64,000 bases of DNA from contig CM060975.1 in the NCBI GenBank assembly GCA_030765065.1, positions 203,716,007 through 203,780,006 on the forward strand, given 5' to 3'. A model generated the notes under the pieces. That model worked only from the letters and a program-made list of their open reading frames with translations. It searched no databases and had not been told where the DNA came from. Origin of the DNA: Deroplatys truncata (Eukaryota; Arthropoda; Insecta; Mantodea; Mantidae). Shown here piece after piece: positions 12,176 to 25,133 of this stretch (the first letter of the stretch is position 1; each line of letters starts with the position of its first letter). Position numbers and translations under genes: made by a program.

Positions 12176-12987
12176 TTTACCGGAAATACACATTTTGAGG
12201 CACCCTGAACTAACAGACAAACCAAAAAAAAAAAAAGAAACAATTCACATAAAAAGACCATGTGCGTGCGTGCGTTTGCACAGCATAACTCAAATCGGAA
12301 AATCGGTTAAATACGAAACATAGTATTTAAGTTCAGGACCTATATATCTCTAGCCCAAGTTACCCTTTCCATTGAAAAATTTTCGTTATTTTTTATTTGT
12401 TCAAAAATCGATCTAACAATTTTAATAATGTGTAAGCCATGTTCACAAATATGCTATTATACTATTTTCAAGAAATAATGACAAAATTTATCTTCTCGAA
12501 TTTTCTGAGAATTCCTCGTCAAGTCTTTATGCTAAACGAGCTTTGTATAATAATCGATAAACCGTAAAATATTTCCAAAATATTAATGCTCAGTAAAATG
12601 TAAATCTCTTTGAAGCACACATTTTATGTCAAATAAAACTTTTTGTGGTGTTAACCATTTCAGAATTATTTTTTGTTAGTGATTTCAATTTTCAAACATA
12701 CTTTTTTTAATTGTAAATCACCATTCTTTTCTCATTTTTTAAAAAATATTTTTCGTGTTCGCAAAAGGACATAAATTTCAAATCCATCACATAGCGACCG
12801 GCTTTGAAAAAAATTGACTATCGGTTTAGCTTAATATATTCTTCTTATACCTATAATGAAAAGTTACATGACTAATGGAGGTTTATATGCATTTACAAGA
12901 AGTGGATGGAAGAATAAGTTTTTGTAATGGTAGTTTGTAGAAGAGTGAGTGGAGAAAGTCATTGAATGTAACATATTAGATTATACA
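12176..12987 (+). repeat. Family A repeat, 5'-truncated
   Basis: Starts inside the element at 'taccggaaatacacatttt' and continues to 'gtggagaaagtcattgaatg' and 'acatattagatt'. It lacks the first 70 or so bases and has no long CA tract, only TGTGCGTGCGTGCG at the microsatellite position. Confidence 0.8.
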
Positions 12988-13382
12988 AAGGAAACTCTTG
13001 GAATTACGCCTACACTAACGCAAAATATGGAATGAAAATAATTAAAAGATGGTTTCATTCACATTTTCTCTCATTAAAGACCAACAAAACCATAGCCATT
13101 CCTTTGTCTTTATCCTCTGTTGGACTTAAATCCTTGATTCTCCATCTCATATTAATATAAATAATTATGATTGCTATCCTAATAACTGTAAATGTTCGGT
13201 TGAATATGAATCATCTTAAACAAAACATAAAACATGATATACATGCACCAGAATTTATTAGCTTATACGCTTATTTGTCATATTTATTGTATACATATTT
13301 GCCTACTGATGTTTTGTGTGTGATGCTCTTATCCTTGGGCAAATCTACTTTTCAATGCGGTATAATATCATATGACAACTTT
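12988..13382. other. Unassigned AT-rich spacer
   Basis: A 79-codon plus-strand open frame (13167-13406) overlaps the next family A copy and carries no recognisable motif. Confidence 0.35.
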
Positions 13383-14537
13383 TTACTTTCTCTAACGTGT
13401 ACATAGTAAACAGAAAAGGTACTGCATTCCACCCAAAAATTTGGTAGCGAGGTTTCCCCGGAAATACAGTTTTGAGGCCCCTTGAATAAGAAAAAAGCAT
13501 TTTTAGAGAAAGGTCCGCGCGCGCGTGTATGTGTCCATGAACAGCATAAATAAAAAACGAAAACTCGATAAGTACCAAGCTTGGCATTTAGGTTCCGTAC
13601 CTTCCAGAGAATAATTTTTGAATTTTTTTATTTTCTAAAATGTGTTAAACTACCATATGTTAAATATATTTACATAAAAATAAAATGTATATCTTGAAGT
13701 TTTGGGGATAGCCTATGAAGTCTTCATTCAGAAGAAATTTTGTATAATTTTGTGTAACGGTAAACGTTAAGCGATAGACGAAAAGGTATTACATAAAAAA
13801 TGAAGATCTCTTTAACATACACAACTTATTTCTTCTTCTTTCTCTGCTTACCCACCTGCATATAGGACTTACAAGCGAGTGCCTGGGGTCAGAGGCTTGT
13901 CGAGGAGCAGACACCTTGGACCAGATAGAATATCCAGGATGGGTGATCAGTCCGAGCCTGGTATGAGAGCGAGGAAGTAGATGATATGAAATGATGGTGA
14001 AATGGATGAAGGGAAAGGTAATGATGAGCAGCTAGTGGAATGAATGGCGGGGGAAACCGGAGAAAACCCGCCCAGACGCGCTTTGTCCTCTACAAATCCC
14101 ACATGAGGGTTCGAACCCCGGTCAGCTTGGTGAGAGACCAGCGATCTAACCACTCGGCCACGCACCGCCACAATTTATATCAAATAATTGTTGTGGCATT
14201 AGCCATTTCCGAGATATATGTTATTAATGTTTGAATTATTCAATACTTAGACATTCCCTTAAAGTCCTGTCGATTTTCACTTGCTTCTCCTATGTCATGG
14301 AAACAATATGGAATTTTAAGCCCAGAACATTGCGTCTAGTATTCTTAAACATTTGACCTTGCTATTCCCTTTATATCTATAATGAAATGTGTAATCCAGC
14401 TATTTCCGGAAATGTTTATCTCGATTAAAATGAAGCAGATAGGAAAATAAACTTATGTAAGAATAAATTGAATTCGCACTAATAAGCCATGCGGATTACA
14501 AAAATCATATGAACATAATACATCAGACTTTATCATT
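13383..14537 (+). repeat. Family A repeat (A2) split by a SINE
   Basis: Left part 13383-13828 ('tttttactttctctaacgtg' to 'acatacacaacttat'), right part 14172-14537 ('caatttatatcaaataattg' to 'acatcagacttt'). The SINE between the parts is listed separately. Joining the flanks restores normal family A order, so the SINE arrived second. Confidence 0.82.
13829..14171 (-). repeat. tRNA-derived SINE, family 3, inserted in family A
   Basis: On the minus strand it begins GTGGCCGAGTGGTTAGA (box A) and has GGGTTCGAACCC (box B), a clear Ser/Leu-type tRNA head, followed by 'gggttttctccggtttcccc' and a tRNA-unrelated body of about 230 bp. The box spacing fits an internal pol III promoter, but the 3' body shows this is a SINE and not a tRNA gene. 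Confidence 0.85.
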
Positions 14538-15864
14538 AGCATTATGTCTTTAATTGCCGGCGAAAATTGCAAAAAAAAAAAACAACAAAAGAAAACCCAA
14601 CACTTCCAGAAATTGGAATTTTAGTTGATGTATGTATACACACATCATTATTATAGCCACAGCAATTGTTTAATAATCTGACTCGATTTGAATTGGCCAA
14701 ATAATACAGAATAATAGATATAATATAATAAAATATGGAAATATACCCATATCAACATAGCTATGGTAAATACACAACAACATCATACTATAACTAAGCA
14801 AAAACATTAAATGTAATATATAGAAGAAAAACAATGAAAATTTTTTACATCTAAAGACCATTAAAATCAATGTCAAATTATGTGCTGCTAATACTATATA
14901 CACCATCAATGAATCACTATTGATTCTTTTACAATTCATTGTACAATAGCGTCCTGAATACTTTTACTAATTTTGTATTTATCCCTCCGATTTACAAATT
15001 CTTGGTTACTCTAACACGTGAAGACACGTCACAGAAATGTTACTTATACTGTAATACTATTTGAAGTATGTGGGTTCATAAACTAATTGTTTTTTTTTTG
15101 TTTTTTTTGTTAGCTTCTTGGTTGATCCACTCCAGTCTCGAATATGATGGTTGGATTAATTTTCTGTGCTTCAGATTTCTTCCTGTTGATATCTATTAGT
15201 CTATTACATCCTTCATATACTCCCAAACCCTTTGCACTAAGTGCTTTAGCTAGCAATGATCAAAGTGTTGCGACTTCTGACATTTAATTCGCAATAGTTC
15301 TCCCCGAGGACTGCTCCCAAACACGGAGGAACGGTTTCATATATACTGCAATGTTTGCAGCGTCTAGGAAGAAAAAGAACAGGAACAACAATAGCATTTA
15401 CCTTAATAATATCTCTCATTCAGAGCTACTTAAGCCCTTTTTATATATAAACCAGCTGTTTGCAGTTGGAACTTGTGAAAATAACTCCATGCTTTTGCCT
15501 TTATGCGGGTAGGAACACCAAGCAGTATATACTTCTTCTTTTTTCGTGTAAAATCTGTCTCGGCTGTCTCACTGGTTTGTTGTGCGTCCGTTTGTTTCAG
15601 TTGTAGCTCAGAGATACATTTGTCTTTTATGCAATCATAAATTCGCACAGCGTTAATGTGAACCTTATCCAGCGACTGAACTATATTGTTGAAGAAAAGC
15701 TTCTCAAGAAGCTCGCATTATCGAAAGACCTTTAAATTTGTGACAAATGTAAATTATTGAGTTAGGAGTATCACTTTTCAAATTGCTAATGCATCTACCA
15801 ATTTGTATTCCGATTTCTGCACCACCTTGGAGAGAGAGAGAAAACCCATCAGATGTGATCCATT
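14538..15864. other. Unassigned region
   Basis: Includes an A-rich run near 14570, a 72-codon minus-strand open frame (15430-15648, ending GLYIKRA) and an 89-codon hydrophobic one (14670-14939). No domain recognised. Codon use is AT-driven and gives no support for a real gene. Confidence 0.35.
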
Positions 15865-16618
15865 CACAAGACTTTCTCTACTCTCTATCGTTTATTAGTG
15901 AGTATAGAAGCTATTCTTACTAAAGCTTATTTTATATATAATAATAACCCAAATAAAACTTTGCAGAAACAGCTACATTACACATTTCATTATAGATACA
16001 AAGGGAATAGCGAGAGTCAAATGTTTGAGAACTGAACACTATATGCTATCCTTAAAATTCCATACTGTTTCCATGCAATCACCAGAAATAATTGAATGTT
16101 GAAGGAACTTCAAGAATGGCCAAGAAATGAACAATTAGAACCATTAATAACGGATATTTCAGAAATGCTTTATGCCAAAAACAGCTTATTAGAAATAAAT
16201 ATTGTTTTAAAGAGATCTACATGTTTTTTGTAGTACATTTTAGTCTATCGGTTAACGTTTATAATTATACAAAATTATACAAAATTCCTTCCGAATGAAA
16301 GCTATTACCAAAAAATTCAAGATATGCATTTTATTTATCACGTAAATATCTTTAATATGTGGTATTTTAATCAAAATCGTTACCGCCACTTTTTAGAAAA
16401 TTAAAATATTCGAAAAGTGTTCCATATAAAGGGTAGTTGGTGTGGGGGTATTTTCTTCAGAATCTTCGTGTCGAATCCTTGGAGGATACTGAAGTTAAAT
16501 ACCATGTTTGGTACTTATACGACTTTGCTTTTTAGTTATGCTATTCACAGACACACACACTGACACACAAAGAGACAGACTGAGACATACACACACAGAG
16601 CCTTTTCTATAAATCTGA
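15865..16618 (-). repeat. Family A repeat (A2), near complete
   Basis: Inverted copy beginning 'gactttctctactctctatcg' style sequence and running through 'gttaccgccactttttagaa', 'gtgtgggggtattttcttc' and a CA-rich tract at 16545-16605. The final block with the other terminus is missing; a further family A end starts at once. Confidence 0.8.
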
Positions 16619-16920
16619 TATGATATATTTACATGACTTTCTCTACATTCTATCTTCATTAGTGGTAACACAGACTATTCTTACTATAGCTTATTTTTCT
16701 ATCTATTACATTTAATCCCATAAAACTTTTTAAAAAATAGCTACATTACATATTTCGTTATAAATACAAAGAGAACAGCGATAGTCAAATGTTTAAAAAC
16801 TAGATCCTATATAACTGGACGCTACATATTAAAATAATCTTTGGTAAGAATAGTTTGTATACCATCTAATAAAGATAGAGTGTAGAGAAAATCATGTGAA
16901 TGTACATCAGATTTTATGAT
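16619..16920. repeat. Two family A (A2) end fragments, tail to tail
   Basis: 16619-16812 is an inverted 3' end ('tgactttctctacattc' to 'aaaaactagatcc'). 16813-16920 is a direct-orientation 3' tail ('taagaatagtttgtatacc' to 'gtagagaaaatcatgtgaa'). Together they form an imperfect palindrome, possibly an internally deleted pair. Confidence 0.7.
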
Positions 16921-17186
16921 ATAAATTACCCTTTTTTCAGAAACTATTGAAGATGTCTGAATTAGTTTTAGGATGTTAAAAAAACCCTCTAATTTCTGTT
17001 TTGGATCCACTTTGGTGTTAATAAAATGCTTGTTTATTTTTTAAAAATATCTGCTGATAAATTGTATTCAGAGTACATGTATATGTAACATTATAAAATT
17101 TTCGGTCTGATATCCTGAATAGCTTTCTAAGATTTAGCAGATTTAACATTGATGTTATAGGGATTAATCGCTCCTTAATCAAAACA
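16921..17186. other. Unassigned spacer
   Basis: Short AT-rich interval between family A copies; nothing recognised. Confidence 0.35.
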
Positions 17187-18012
17187 AATCTGATGTATTA
17201 CATTCACATGACTTTCTCTACCCCCCATCGCTTATTATTGTGTATACAAATTAATCCTACGAAAGTTTAATTTACTAAACTACATTTTAATCGAGATAAA
17301 TCTTTCCGGAAATACTGCGTTACACATTTTCTTATAGGTACAAAGGAAACAGCGATGGTCATATTTTAGAACTGAACTCTGGACCCTGTAAAATTTCACT
17401 CCCTTTCACGACATCGCGAGAAACAGCTGAAAATTGACAGGACTTGAAAAGAGTGACTAAGTATTGAAAAGTTCGAACCCTCAGTAATGGATATCTCGGA
17501 AATGGCTAAAGCTACAAAAAAGTTGTTAGTAATAAACTGTATGCTTTAAAGAGATCTAGATTCTTTTATGTAGTGCATTTCGACTATCGTTAACGTTTAC
17601 CAGTTATACAAGATTACAGGTATTTCCAGAAAATTCAATATATACATTATATTTTCATGTGAATATCTTTAATATACGTATTCTAATCAAAATCGATAGT
17701 GCCATTTTATACAAGATAAAAAATTTCCAAAAATGTTTCATGTAAAAGGATAGTTTCGGGTGAGGAAGTTTTCTTTAAAATCTCTCTTGCATCTTTGAAG
17801 TGTACTAAATTTAAATAGGATGTTTATATTTATCCGACATTGCTGTTCATAGAAAAACACATGCACGGACATTTTTATAAAAATGTTTTTTTTTTAATTC
17901 AGGATGCCTCAAAGCATGTATTTCAGGCGATATCGCGATATCGAATCTTTGGGCGGAATGCAATACCTTCTCTACCTACTACATATGTGATAGAGAAAGA
18001 AAGCAAAAATGG
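17187..18012 (-). repeat. Family A repeat (A2), complete
   Basis: Begins 'atctgatgtattacattcac', then CTTTCTCTACC, and ends 'ctacctactacatatgtg' plus ATAGAGAAAG. It lacks an expanded CA tract ('gaaaaacacatgcacggaca' instead), so the microsatellite is not always present. Confidence 0.85.
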
Positions 18013-19031
18013 TGCAAATTCCAGTTTGTACCATTTTTGGCCATAAATGCAAAAGCAAACGATATGATTTTGTGTGATTATCTGGACTTACATGTTTAAT
18101 AGTGTGACCTTCAACCACAGCAGCAATATTGGTTCAAAAATATTACGATTTGAAGTATTATAGCATTTTGAATAAAAAACCAAAATCAAGATAATTTTCA
18201 GAATACAATTTCTATAAATATAATCATTTTTTATATTTTAAATTAATTCTCTTAATGTGTGCATTATGTATTAGGCTTATGCATTACTTCAGCACAATAT
18301 TTTTTCTTCCCTTTTAATCTTGAATATTGGTTCTCAAGAATTTTTATAATAGAATGGGCTGTTGTAACCTAGAATGATACCTTTTATCGTAAAACATGCC
18401 CATTTAGTTCAGTATTGTTTAGTATTTTAGCTCTCATACATATTTAATTTGTACGCTTATTATTGAGGAATCCCGCTGTAAAATACGAGATTGTCTCGCT
18501 AGGGAATGGTGATACAAATTAGTCATCAGTGGTTATATTTTATATAGTATTTTTCTACCAATAAATTAAATTAAGTTAAAATTATTCTTAATCCCAAGAT
18601 TACAGCAATTAAGCATCATAAGAATACGTTTTGAAGTTTGTTACATAAGATGCAACATATATAAAACACGTACGATTAAATATATTTACACAACACTTGG
18701 GGAAGAAGTCATTCGTGTAGTTATATTAAAAGTAAATACAGATAGAGGCTTTTGGATTCAAACCAGAGACCTGGAAGCCAAGAGGAGGTCGTTTACCCCA
18801 GGCCCTGAGCAGAGTTGAGTGAAATGTCTCTGTGCAGGACATTATTCTTGAATAGATTGCAAGGTTATCGACCGCCGGACTATTGGAAGAGGGACATTGC
18901 GTCCGGAATAATACAACGATACATTTTGTTTACCTTATCTCCATTCATTAAATGTAATTTTTATTCAGTAAGTTATTATACCTGGGTTGAAGAGTAAATC
19001 TATGTTTATACCTATGCCTGACTTAATGTTA
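18013..19031. other. Unassigned region
   Basis: No gene recognised. A short plus-strand open frame at 18815-18997 (60 codons) has no identifiable feature. Confidence 0.35.
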
Positions 19032-19392
19032 TACAGGGTGGACCATTTAAGTTGAGACTGTACAATATCTCCAAAACTAAGCATTGTAGAAAGAAATGTC
19101 TTGAATAAAAGTTGCTTGATATGGGGAAAGTAAATACCATTACTCGTGTTTTACTTGCAGGACGTATGATGATCATTTTAGTGTTAATTTAGTTATATCC
19201 TAATTGTAGGTTTCCCATTTAAATAAATTAAATTGACCTTAAAATGACTATCATAACGTCCTCCAAATAAAACATGACTAATTGTATTTACTTTTCCCCA
19301 TAATATCAAGCAACTTTTATTAAAGAATTTCTTTCCACAACGCTTAGTTTTGGCAATATTGTACAGTCCCAACTTAAATGGTCCACCCCGTA
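19032..19392. mobile_element. Palindromic mariner-type MITE with TA target site
   Basis: Ends are inverted repeats: left ACAGGGTGGACCATTTAAG, right the complement of ACGGGGTGGACCATTTAAG, each bordered by TA. The inverted arms run about 160 bp ('gactgtacaatatctcc', 'aagaaatgtcttgaataaaa', 'gactatcataacgtcc' on the opposite arm), leaving a short loop. TA flanks and the ACAGGGTG start fit the Tc1/mariner group. There is no transposase, so it would have been moved in trans. Confidence 0.85.
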
Positions 19393-19858
19393 TTTATATT
19401 ATGCACACATAAATAATGAATACCTTCTTTAATGAATACCTAAATGAGGTATTAAAAATATTTGAGCTTCCTTGACCGAAGGAAAATGACCTGTGAGCGC
19501 GTATTTGTGTATGAACAGCTTAATTCAATAACAGAGGCTGAGGATAACAAATTTTGCAGTTGATATATAAGGATGGAATGTTGGAGTTAAATTCTCAGTC
19601 CATACCTTTATTATAAGGGAAATTCTTATTAGTTTGTAACTTTTTCCAAAACAACTCAAAAGCTTTTGTTTAAAAGATATACATTTGAGATATTGGCTTG
19701 GAAGAAAGTATGTAGTAAGAAAGAGAGAAACAAACAAAGAGAGAAAGAAAGAAAGAACGTGTACCTTTAACTTTCCTCATTGCTTCTGGATTTTGTATAA
19801 ATGTGTTCGCTATAAGGGGTAGACCATAATAGATTGATCTATTGTGGCTACACTCTCC
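19393..19858. other. Unassigned spacer with purine tract
   Basis: A GAAA/GAGA-rich tract lies at about 19718-19758. The overlapping minus-strand open frames (19525-19867) are its translation and not a gene. Confidence 0.4.
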
Positions 19859-20282
19859 GGGAGGCAAGGATTAGGTGAAGCAGCCGCAGGAGGTCTCAGT
19901 TCCGTAGGAGACAGACCCACAGAGACAAACAGAACTCCTTAATATTTCCAGTTTGAACACCCGCGCATCAGTAGAAGTGAAGAATTCAGAGACGGCGGCG
20001 AAGAGACCCTAACGAGCGACACAACAGACCATAGCGTTCACTGGGAGAAATCTTTCTGGTGCAAGCATCCACGCCATCTGCCCGACACCGCCAGCACCGC
20101 AGAAGCTGAAACGTGAAAAGGAGAAATGCAGTGGTGGAAAGGAGAATACGCATTCGTCTAAGTGACCGGGGGAAAACTACGAAAAACCATATGGTCAGAG
20201 TGAGCGGTCGCTGGGAATCGAACCGGGACCACTGAATGTGGGCAATAGACTTTGCCGCCTGAGCTATCCCGCTCGGTTTATA
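19859..20282 (-). repeat. tRNA-derived SINE, family 4, with long body
   Basis: On the minus strand it starts CCGAGCGGGATAGCTCAGG (box A) with GGTTCGATTCC (box B) about 40 bp on. After 'gtttttcgtagttttcccc' comes a GC-richer body extending to about 19860. Box quality is good, but the long unique body argues for a SINE or retroposed composite and not a tRNA gene. Confidence 0.75.
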
Positions 20283-20621
20283 TACACTGTACTTTGAGTT
20301 AATGTTTTAATGTTAAGTGGTCATTCTTTTGCTTCTCATGCGTTCTTGCAAAGACTATGTAAAGTAAAGAGTACCTTAATAATGTCACGAATAGCATGTA
20401 TCGGTGTACCCTTTAAACGTTTACTGCTCTCTCAACCTACAAATTGTACCTTAGTATTAGTGGCATTATGTAACTGACTCATTGCGAATGTTTATAGCTA
20501 CAAGATTTTCTATGATTAACCTGTACATAGAATAACAATGAAGAAGATAATGGGTAGGGAAAGCTGAGTTGCCGATATACAACATATTTTGGTATAAACA
20601 ATGAAACTTGAACTTCTCTTT
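20283..20621. other. Unassigned spacer
   Basis: AT-rich; nothing recognised. Confidence 0.35.
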
Positions 20622-21438
20622 TACTTTCTCTACTGCGTATAGTAAATACCAGAAGTGTTTCATTTCGCCCAAAAATTTGATATCGAGACTTCACCGGAAA
20701 TACTCGTTTTGAGGACCCCTGAATAAAAAAAGCATTTTTACAAAAAGTCTGTGTCTGAACAGCATAACTCAAAATCCAAAAAGTAGGATAAATACCAAAC
20801 TTGGTATTTAGGTTCAGTATATTTCAAAGATGCGACATGAAGATTTTCAAGAAAATCCCTCCACTCCAGGCTACGCTTTACATAGAACATTTTTCGAAAA
20901 TTTTGATTTGCTCCAAATGGACTAACGCTTTGATTAAAATGTCATAGGTTTAAGATACTTTCATGGCAAATCAAATGTATACCTTAAATTTTCTGGGAAT
21001 GTTCCCAAAAGTCTGCATTCTGAATGAATTTTGCGCAACTGGTAAACCGTAAGAGATAGACAAAATTTTACTATACAAAAAATGTAGATGTCGTTAAAAC
21101 ATCCAATTTATGTCATATGCATTTTTTTGTCGAGTAAACCATTTCCAAAGTATTCCTTGTTATTTGTTTGAATTTTTCAATACTTATACTTTTTCTCAAA
21201 TGGGAATTCGTTATTCGTGTTTTTATGTCCTGGACATGCAAAGAGAATGGAATGTTCCAGATAGCAACCAGCTCTTAAAAGATTTGACTATCGCTTAAAA
21301 CCTAGCTTATTCCCCTTGACCCTACAAGAAAACTAGCAATTCGATAGTTTCTGCAAACTATTATATCGATTAACATGAAGTAGGTAGAGAATAAGTGTTT
21401 GTAAAGAGAAAGTCATGTGGGTGCAACACATTAGATTT
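20622..21438 (+). repeat. Family A repeat (A1), complete
   Basis: Starts TTTTACTTTCTCTACTGCG, ends AAAGAGAAAGTCATGTGGG then 'aacacattagattttt'. It lacks the CA tract ('aagtctgtgtctgaacagca'). It forms an inverted pair with the following A2 copy. Confidence 0.87.
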
Positions 21439-21472
21439 TTTTTTCTACAGGTAGTTTGCCTTAATAAAATCC

Positions 21473-22130
21473 TGATGTGTTATATACAAATAACTTTCTC
21501 TACCCTCCGTCCGTATTAATGGCAATACAAACTATTCTTACTAAAGCTTATTTTTCTGTCTATTACATTTTAATCTAAACAAGCCTTTGCAGAAATAGCT
21601 ACATTAAACATTTCGTTAAGATACAAAGAGAACTGTAATGGTCAGATGTTTAAGAACTGGACGATGTACGCTGGCCTTAAAATTCCTTACTTTTTCCGTG
21701 CGATCGTTAGAAACAACTGCAAATCTGATGGCACTTAAAAGAAATGACAAAAGTATTGAACAAATGAACCATTAATTATGCCTATGTGTAGCAAGTTTTC
21801 ATCTAAAGCTTAATTTCTAACAGTTATATACGATTATACACAATTCCTTCCTAATGAAGAGAATTCACAGTCTATTCGCAGAAAATTTAAAAGTTTACAT
21901 TTTATTTGTCATATAAATGGCTTTAATATATGTTGTTTTAATCAAAATCGTTAGAGCCAGTGTTTAGAAAATCAGAAATTTAAAAAAATGTTCCATGTAA
22001 GGAATAGTTTGGTGTGGGGGATTTTCTTTAAAATCCTATTGTCACATCTTTAAAGTTAAATGTTTATACGACTTTTCGTTTATTGGGTGTTGCTGTTCTG
22101 ACACCCACCCCCACACCCACCCACACCCCA

Positions 22131-22176
<46 letters not shown>

Positions 22177-22432
22177 CATGGCTTCCTTTTGTAAAGCCGG
22201 TGGTCCCGTGTCGTAGATGTAAACAGCACGTAAAAGAACCTCAATCCTGATAAAGAGGTCTCTGAAGAAAATTTCCGATCTTTCACTCTCAGTATAGGAC
22301 GCTAAGGATCACAGCAGTTAAAGAGCGTACATAAATAAAACTTAATTTCAATTCCACACACATTTTTGGCTAGAATGCAATACCTTGTCTACCTACTAGG
22401 TACGTGCTAGAGAAAGTCAAAATACGTAAAAT
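21473..22432 (-). repeat. Family A repeat (A2) split by a SINE, with long CA tract
   Basis: Begins 'tgatgtgttatatacaaat' plus CTTTCTCTACC and ends 'gtgctagagaaagtcaaaa'. An unusually long CCCACACCC/(CA)n tract at 22100-22173 occupies the microsatellite position, and a family 1 SINE fragment is inserted directly after it. Confidence 0.82.
22174..22358 (+). repeat. SINE family 1 fragment nested in family A
   Basis: Matches the SINE body ('gtaaagccggtggtcccgtg', 'cagcacgtaaaagaacctca', 'gataaagaggtctctga') and ends 'cataaataaaacttaattt'. The tRNA head is missing, so it is 5'-truncated, as expected for a retroposed copy. Confidence 0.8.
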
Positions 22433-22830
22433 ATATAATGTAAATATACTTTTACTTAATTCCACACCAACTGTTCTGTATCCAAGGCAATCGCAGCTTA
22501 TCCTTCCAGTCCCACATACTTTAATACAGCCTATATCCAGTTTCATTTATTTTTGTATTTCTTCCTTTTGGTTCCCATCACTTCCTGTAGGCATTTTTCA
22601 TCATTTATTTGAAGTGGCTATAGCATTTAATCTATTTTTCATTGATAGTTATATTTTATAGCCATTGTCTCTCTTATGTGTACCTTCTTGACTCTCCTTG
22701 CTTCTTAGCTGCTCGTTTCCGGGATTCATTTCAATGGCTCTTCCCTTCATTGTTGTACCTTATAAGTATTTCATCGTCCAGCTTTCGCCATACATTGATC
22801 ATTACCCTCTCCAATATGTATTATAGATTA
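22433..22830 (-). pseudogene. LINE 3' coding fragment
   Basis: The minus strand shows, in shifting frames, a 'MYGESWT' block (cf. LYGSECWT of LINE RT tails), 'ARKQGESRR' and 'GSDGNQKEEIQK', in the order of the C-terminal region of an arthropod LINE polyprotein. It is more decayed than the 3.4-kb and 32.9-kb fragments; many stops. Confidence 0.45.
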
Positions 22831-23383
22831 TTATCTCTTTTTTGGTTAAAATATTTCTACTTCACAGTAATAAATTGAATATCGAATACCTAAGTTATCA
22901 TTGGTCATCCGTTTATTTGTTTCTACTTTTGATAATTCGCTGGTCTTTAAATATTTAACGTTTATGGCTTTCTTAACCTTGTAACCTTCGGTTTTTATTT
23001 CATCACTTGCAGTCTATATTCGATTTCATTCAATTGTCTTTCTAATCACCATTTCCTCTTCTCTTACAGTTTCTTGAATATAATTGGAAGGCAACTACCA
23101 CTAACATCAGTAAAAAGGAGGTTATATATCTCATCCTTACACATGTTTTGTCCAAAGTCGTAAGCCCATATTTATATACATGCTAAATAAGGAGTGATAA
23201 GGGGAAACCTTATTACATTTCGCTCAAAAGAGGAAGAAAGAAAGAGAGACACACTTTCTCTGTTTATAAAATTAGTATATATAGATTAGAATCGCGAAAT
23301 GTATGTTGATGACTTCATCAACTAATATTGAGAACACAATACAGTGATATAATAGGGGGAAAATTCTGATATGCTGAAAAGAT
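22831..23383. other. Unassigned spacer
   Basis: AT-rich; nothing recognised. Confidence 0.35.
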
Positions 23384-24066
23384 ACAACTTTCTCTGTTTA
23401 CTCTTCCACGCACTATTCTTATAAAACCTTATTCTTCAATCTACTTTCATTGCACTTTACACACTTCATTGTATGACAAAAGTAGAAATAGGCTAAAGCG
23501 ATAATGAGATTTTTAAAAGCTGATCACTGTGTGATTGCTATAAAATTCTATGCTTTTTGCATGACCATGAGTAAAAATGAATAGCGACTTACCACTGAAA
23601 AGAAAATAATTATTTGAAAATTCAGACCAAAATAAAGAATATCTAGGAAATGGTATTGAACAACAATTTTGTGCTTTGATGAGATCTACATTTTTTGTGT
23701 AGTAAGAGTTTGTGTATCTCTTATGGTTTATCAATTATACACAAGCCATTCAGAATGAAGTCATGTAAATATTTTATCAAAACCTTTAGAGCCAGTTTTT
23801 AAGACATCAAATTTGGTGAACATTTTTCTATACAAAGGGTAGTTTAGGGTGGAGAGTTTTCTTGAAAATCTTCGTGTTGCATCCTTGAAAGACACTGAAA
23901 AGACACTGGAAGGCACAACCACACAGAAACATATGTATACATACAGTTTTTTTAAATGCTTTCTTTGGAAACCTCAAAACGTGTATTTATGGAGAATCTT
24001 GAGTAACGAATTTTTGGGTTAATGTAATACTTCCTCTACTTACCATAGATAAGTGCTAGAGAAAGA
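23384..24066 (-). repeat. Family A repeat (A2)
   Basis: Starts 'caactttctctgtttactc', ends 'gtgctagagaaagaaatag'. Internal blocks 'gatctacattttttgtgtag' and 'aacctttagagccagttttt' confirm identity. No CA expansion. Confidence 0.8.
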
Positions 24067-24794
24067 AATAGCGCAAAAGATAATACTATTTTTACTTTCT
24101 CTACCGCATACATAGTGGGTAGAAAATGTACTGTATTCCACCCAAAAATTCGATACCGAGATTGAATTGGAAATTTGTGTTTCGAGACCCCGAATAAAAA
24201 AAAATCATTTTTAGAAAAAGGTCCATATGTATGCCTGTGAACAGCATAACTCAAAAAGCAAAAGTCTAGTAAATACCTAACGTGGTAATCATGTTCAGTA
24301 CCTTACAAAGATGCGACATGAAGATTTTAAACAAAATTCCCGCACCTCAAACTACCCTTTACATGCAACGTTTTTCTATTTTTTTTATTCTCTAAAAATG
24401 GCTTTAACGATGTTGATTAAAACACCATATATTAAATATATTTACATGATAAAATAAAATGTATATCTTGAACTTTCTGGGAATAGGCTGTGAAGTCCTC
24501 TTCACTCAGCTGGAATTACGTATAATCTTGTGTAACCCGTAAACGTTAAGCGATAGGTGAAAACGTGTTTCACAAAAAATATACATCTCTTTAAAGCACA
24601 CAATTTATTCCAAATAACCTTTTTTATAGCATCAGCTGTTTACGAGATATTCGTAATTAAGGGTTCGAGTTGTTCAATACGTAGTCATTCTTTTAAAGTC
24701 GTGTCTATTTTGAGTTGTTCCTCGCGATGTCATCTAGTTCTGGATCATTTGACTGTCGCTATTACTTTTCTTTTCTTTGTATAACTTTCATTTA

Positions 24795-25033
24795 TACCCC
24801 ACCTTTAACTATAATTGCCTTATCGGCGGCCTTTCCTTTGGAACCTACAGACAATGGTATTACACACACACACACACACACATTCACACTCTCATTTATA
24901 CTTCCAGACTCTGGGGAGTAGGTATAGGGAATAATCCTGGCTAGAAAAAAGTCCCAACCCCTAGCCGGGAATCGAACCCGAGACTCTAACACAACAGGTA
25001 GGTGCTCTACCGACTGAGCTTTGAAGCCAGCCT
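24795..25033 (-). repeat. SINE family 2 nested in family A
   Basis: On the minus strand it begins GGCTGGCTTCAAAGCTCAGT with GCTCAGTCGGTAGAGCACC (box A) and GGGTTCGATTCCC (box B), then 'ctagccaggattattccct' and 'agagtctggaagtataaat', and ends in a (GT)n run. It is the best-preserved family 2 copy in the window. Confidence 0.85.
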
Positions 25034-25133
25034 TTATATCTTACCTTTGCATCTAAATGATAGTTAAACTATATTCGAACCCACTCACGGACTCTCTCTA
25101 CTGCGCGAGACAGACGGCAGTCGCCGGGGACAT

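Noticed and set aside
13829..14171. tRNA gene candidates (also at 20170, 24980, 63580)
   Set aside because: Box A and box B are good, but each is followed by a repeated, tRNA-unrelated body, and no full cloverleaf acceptor stem is apparent. They are SINE heads.
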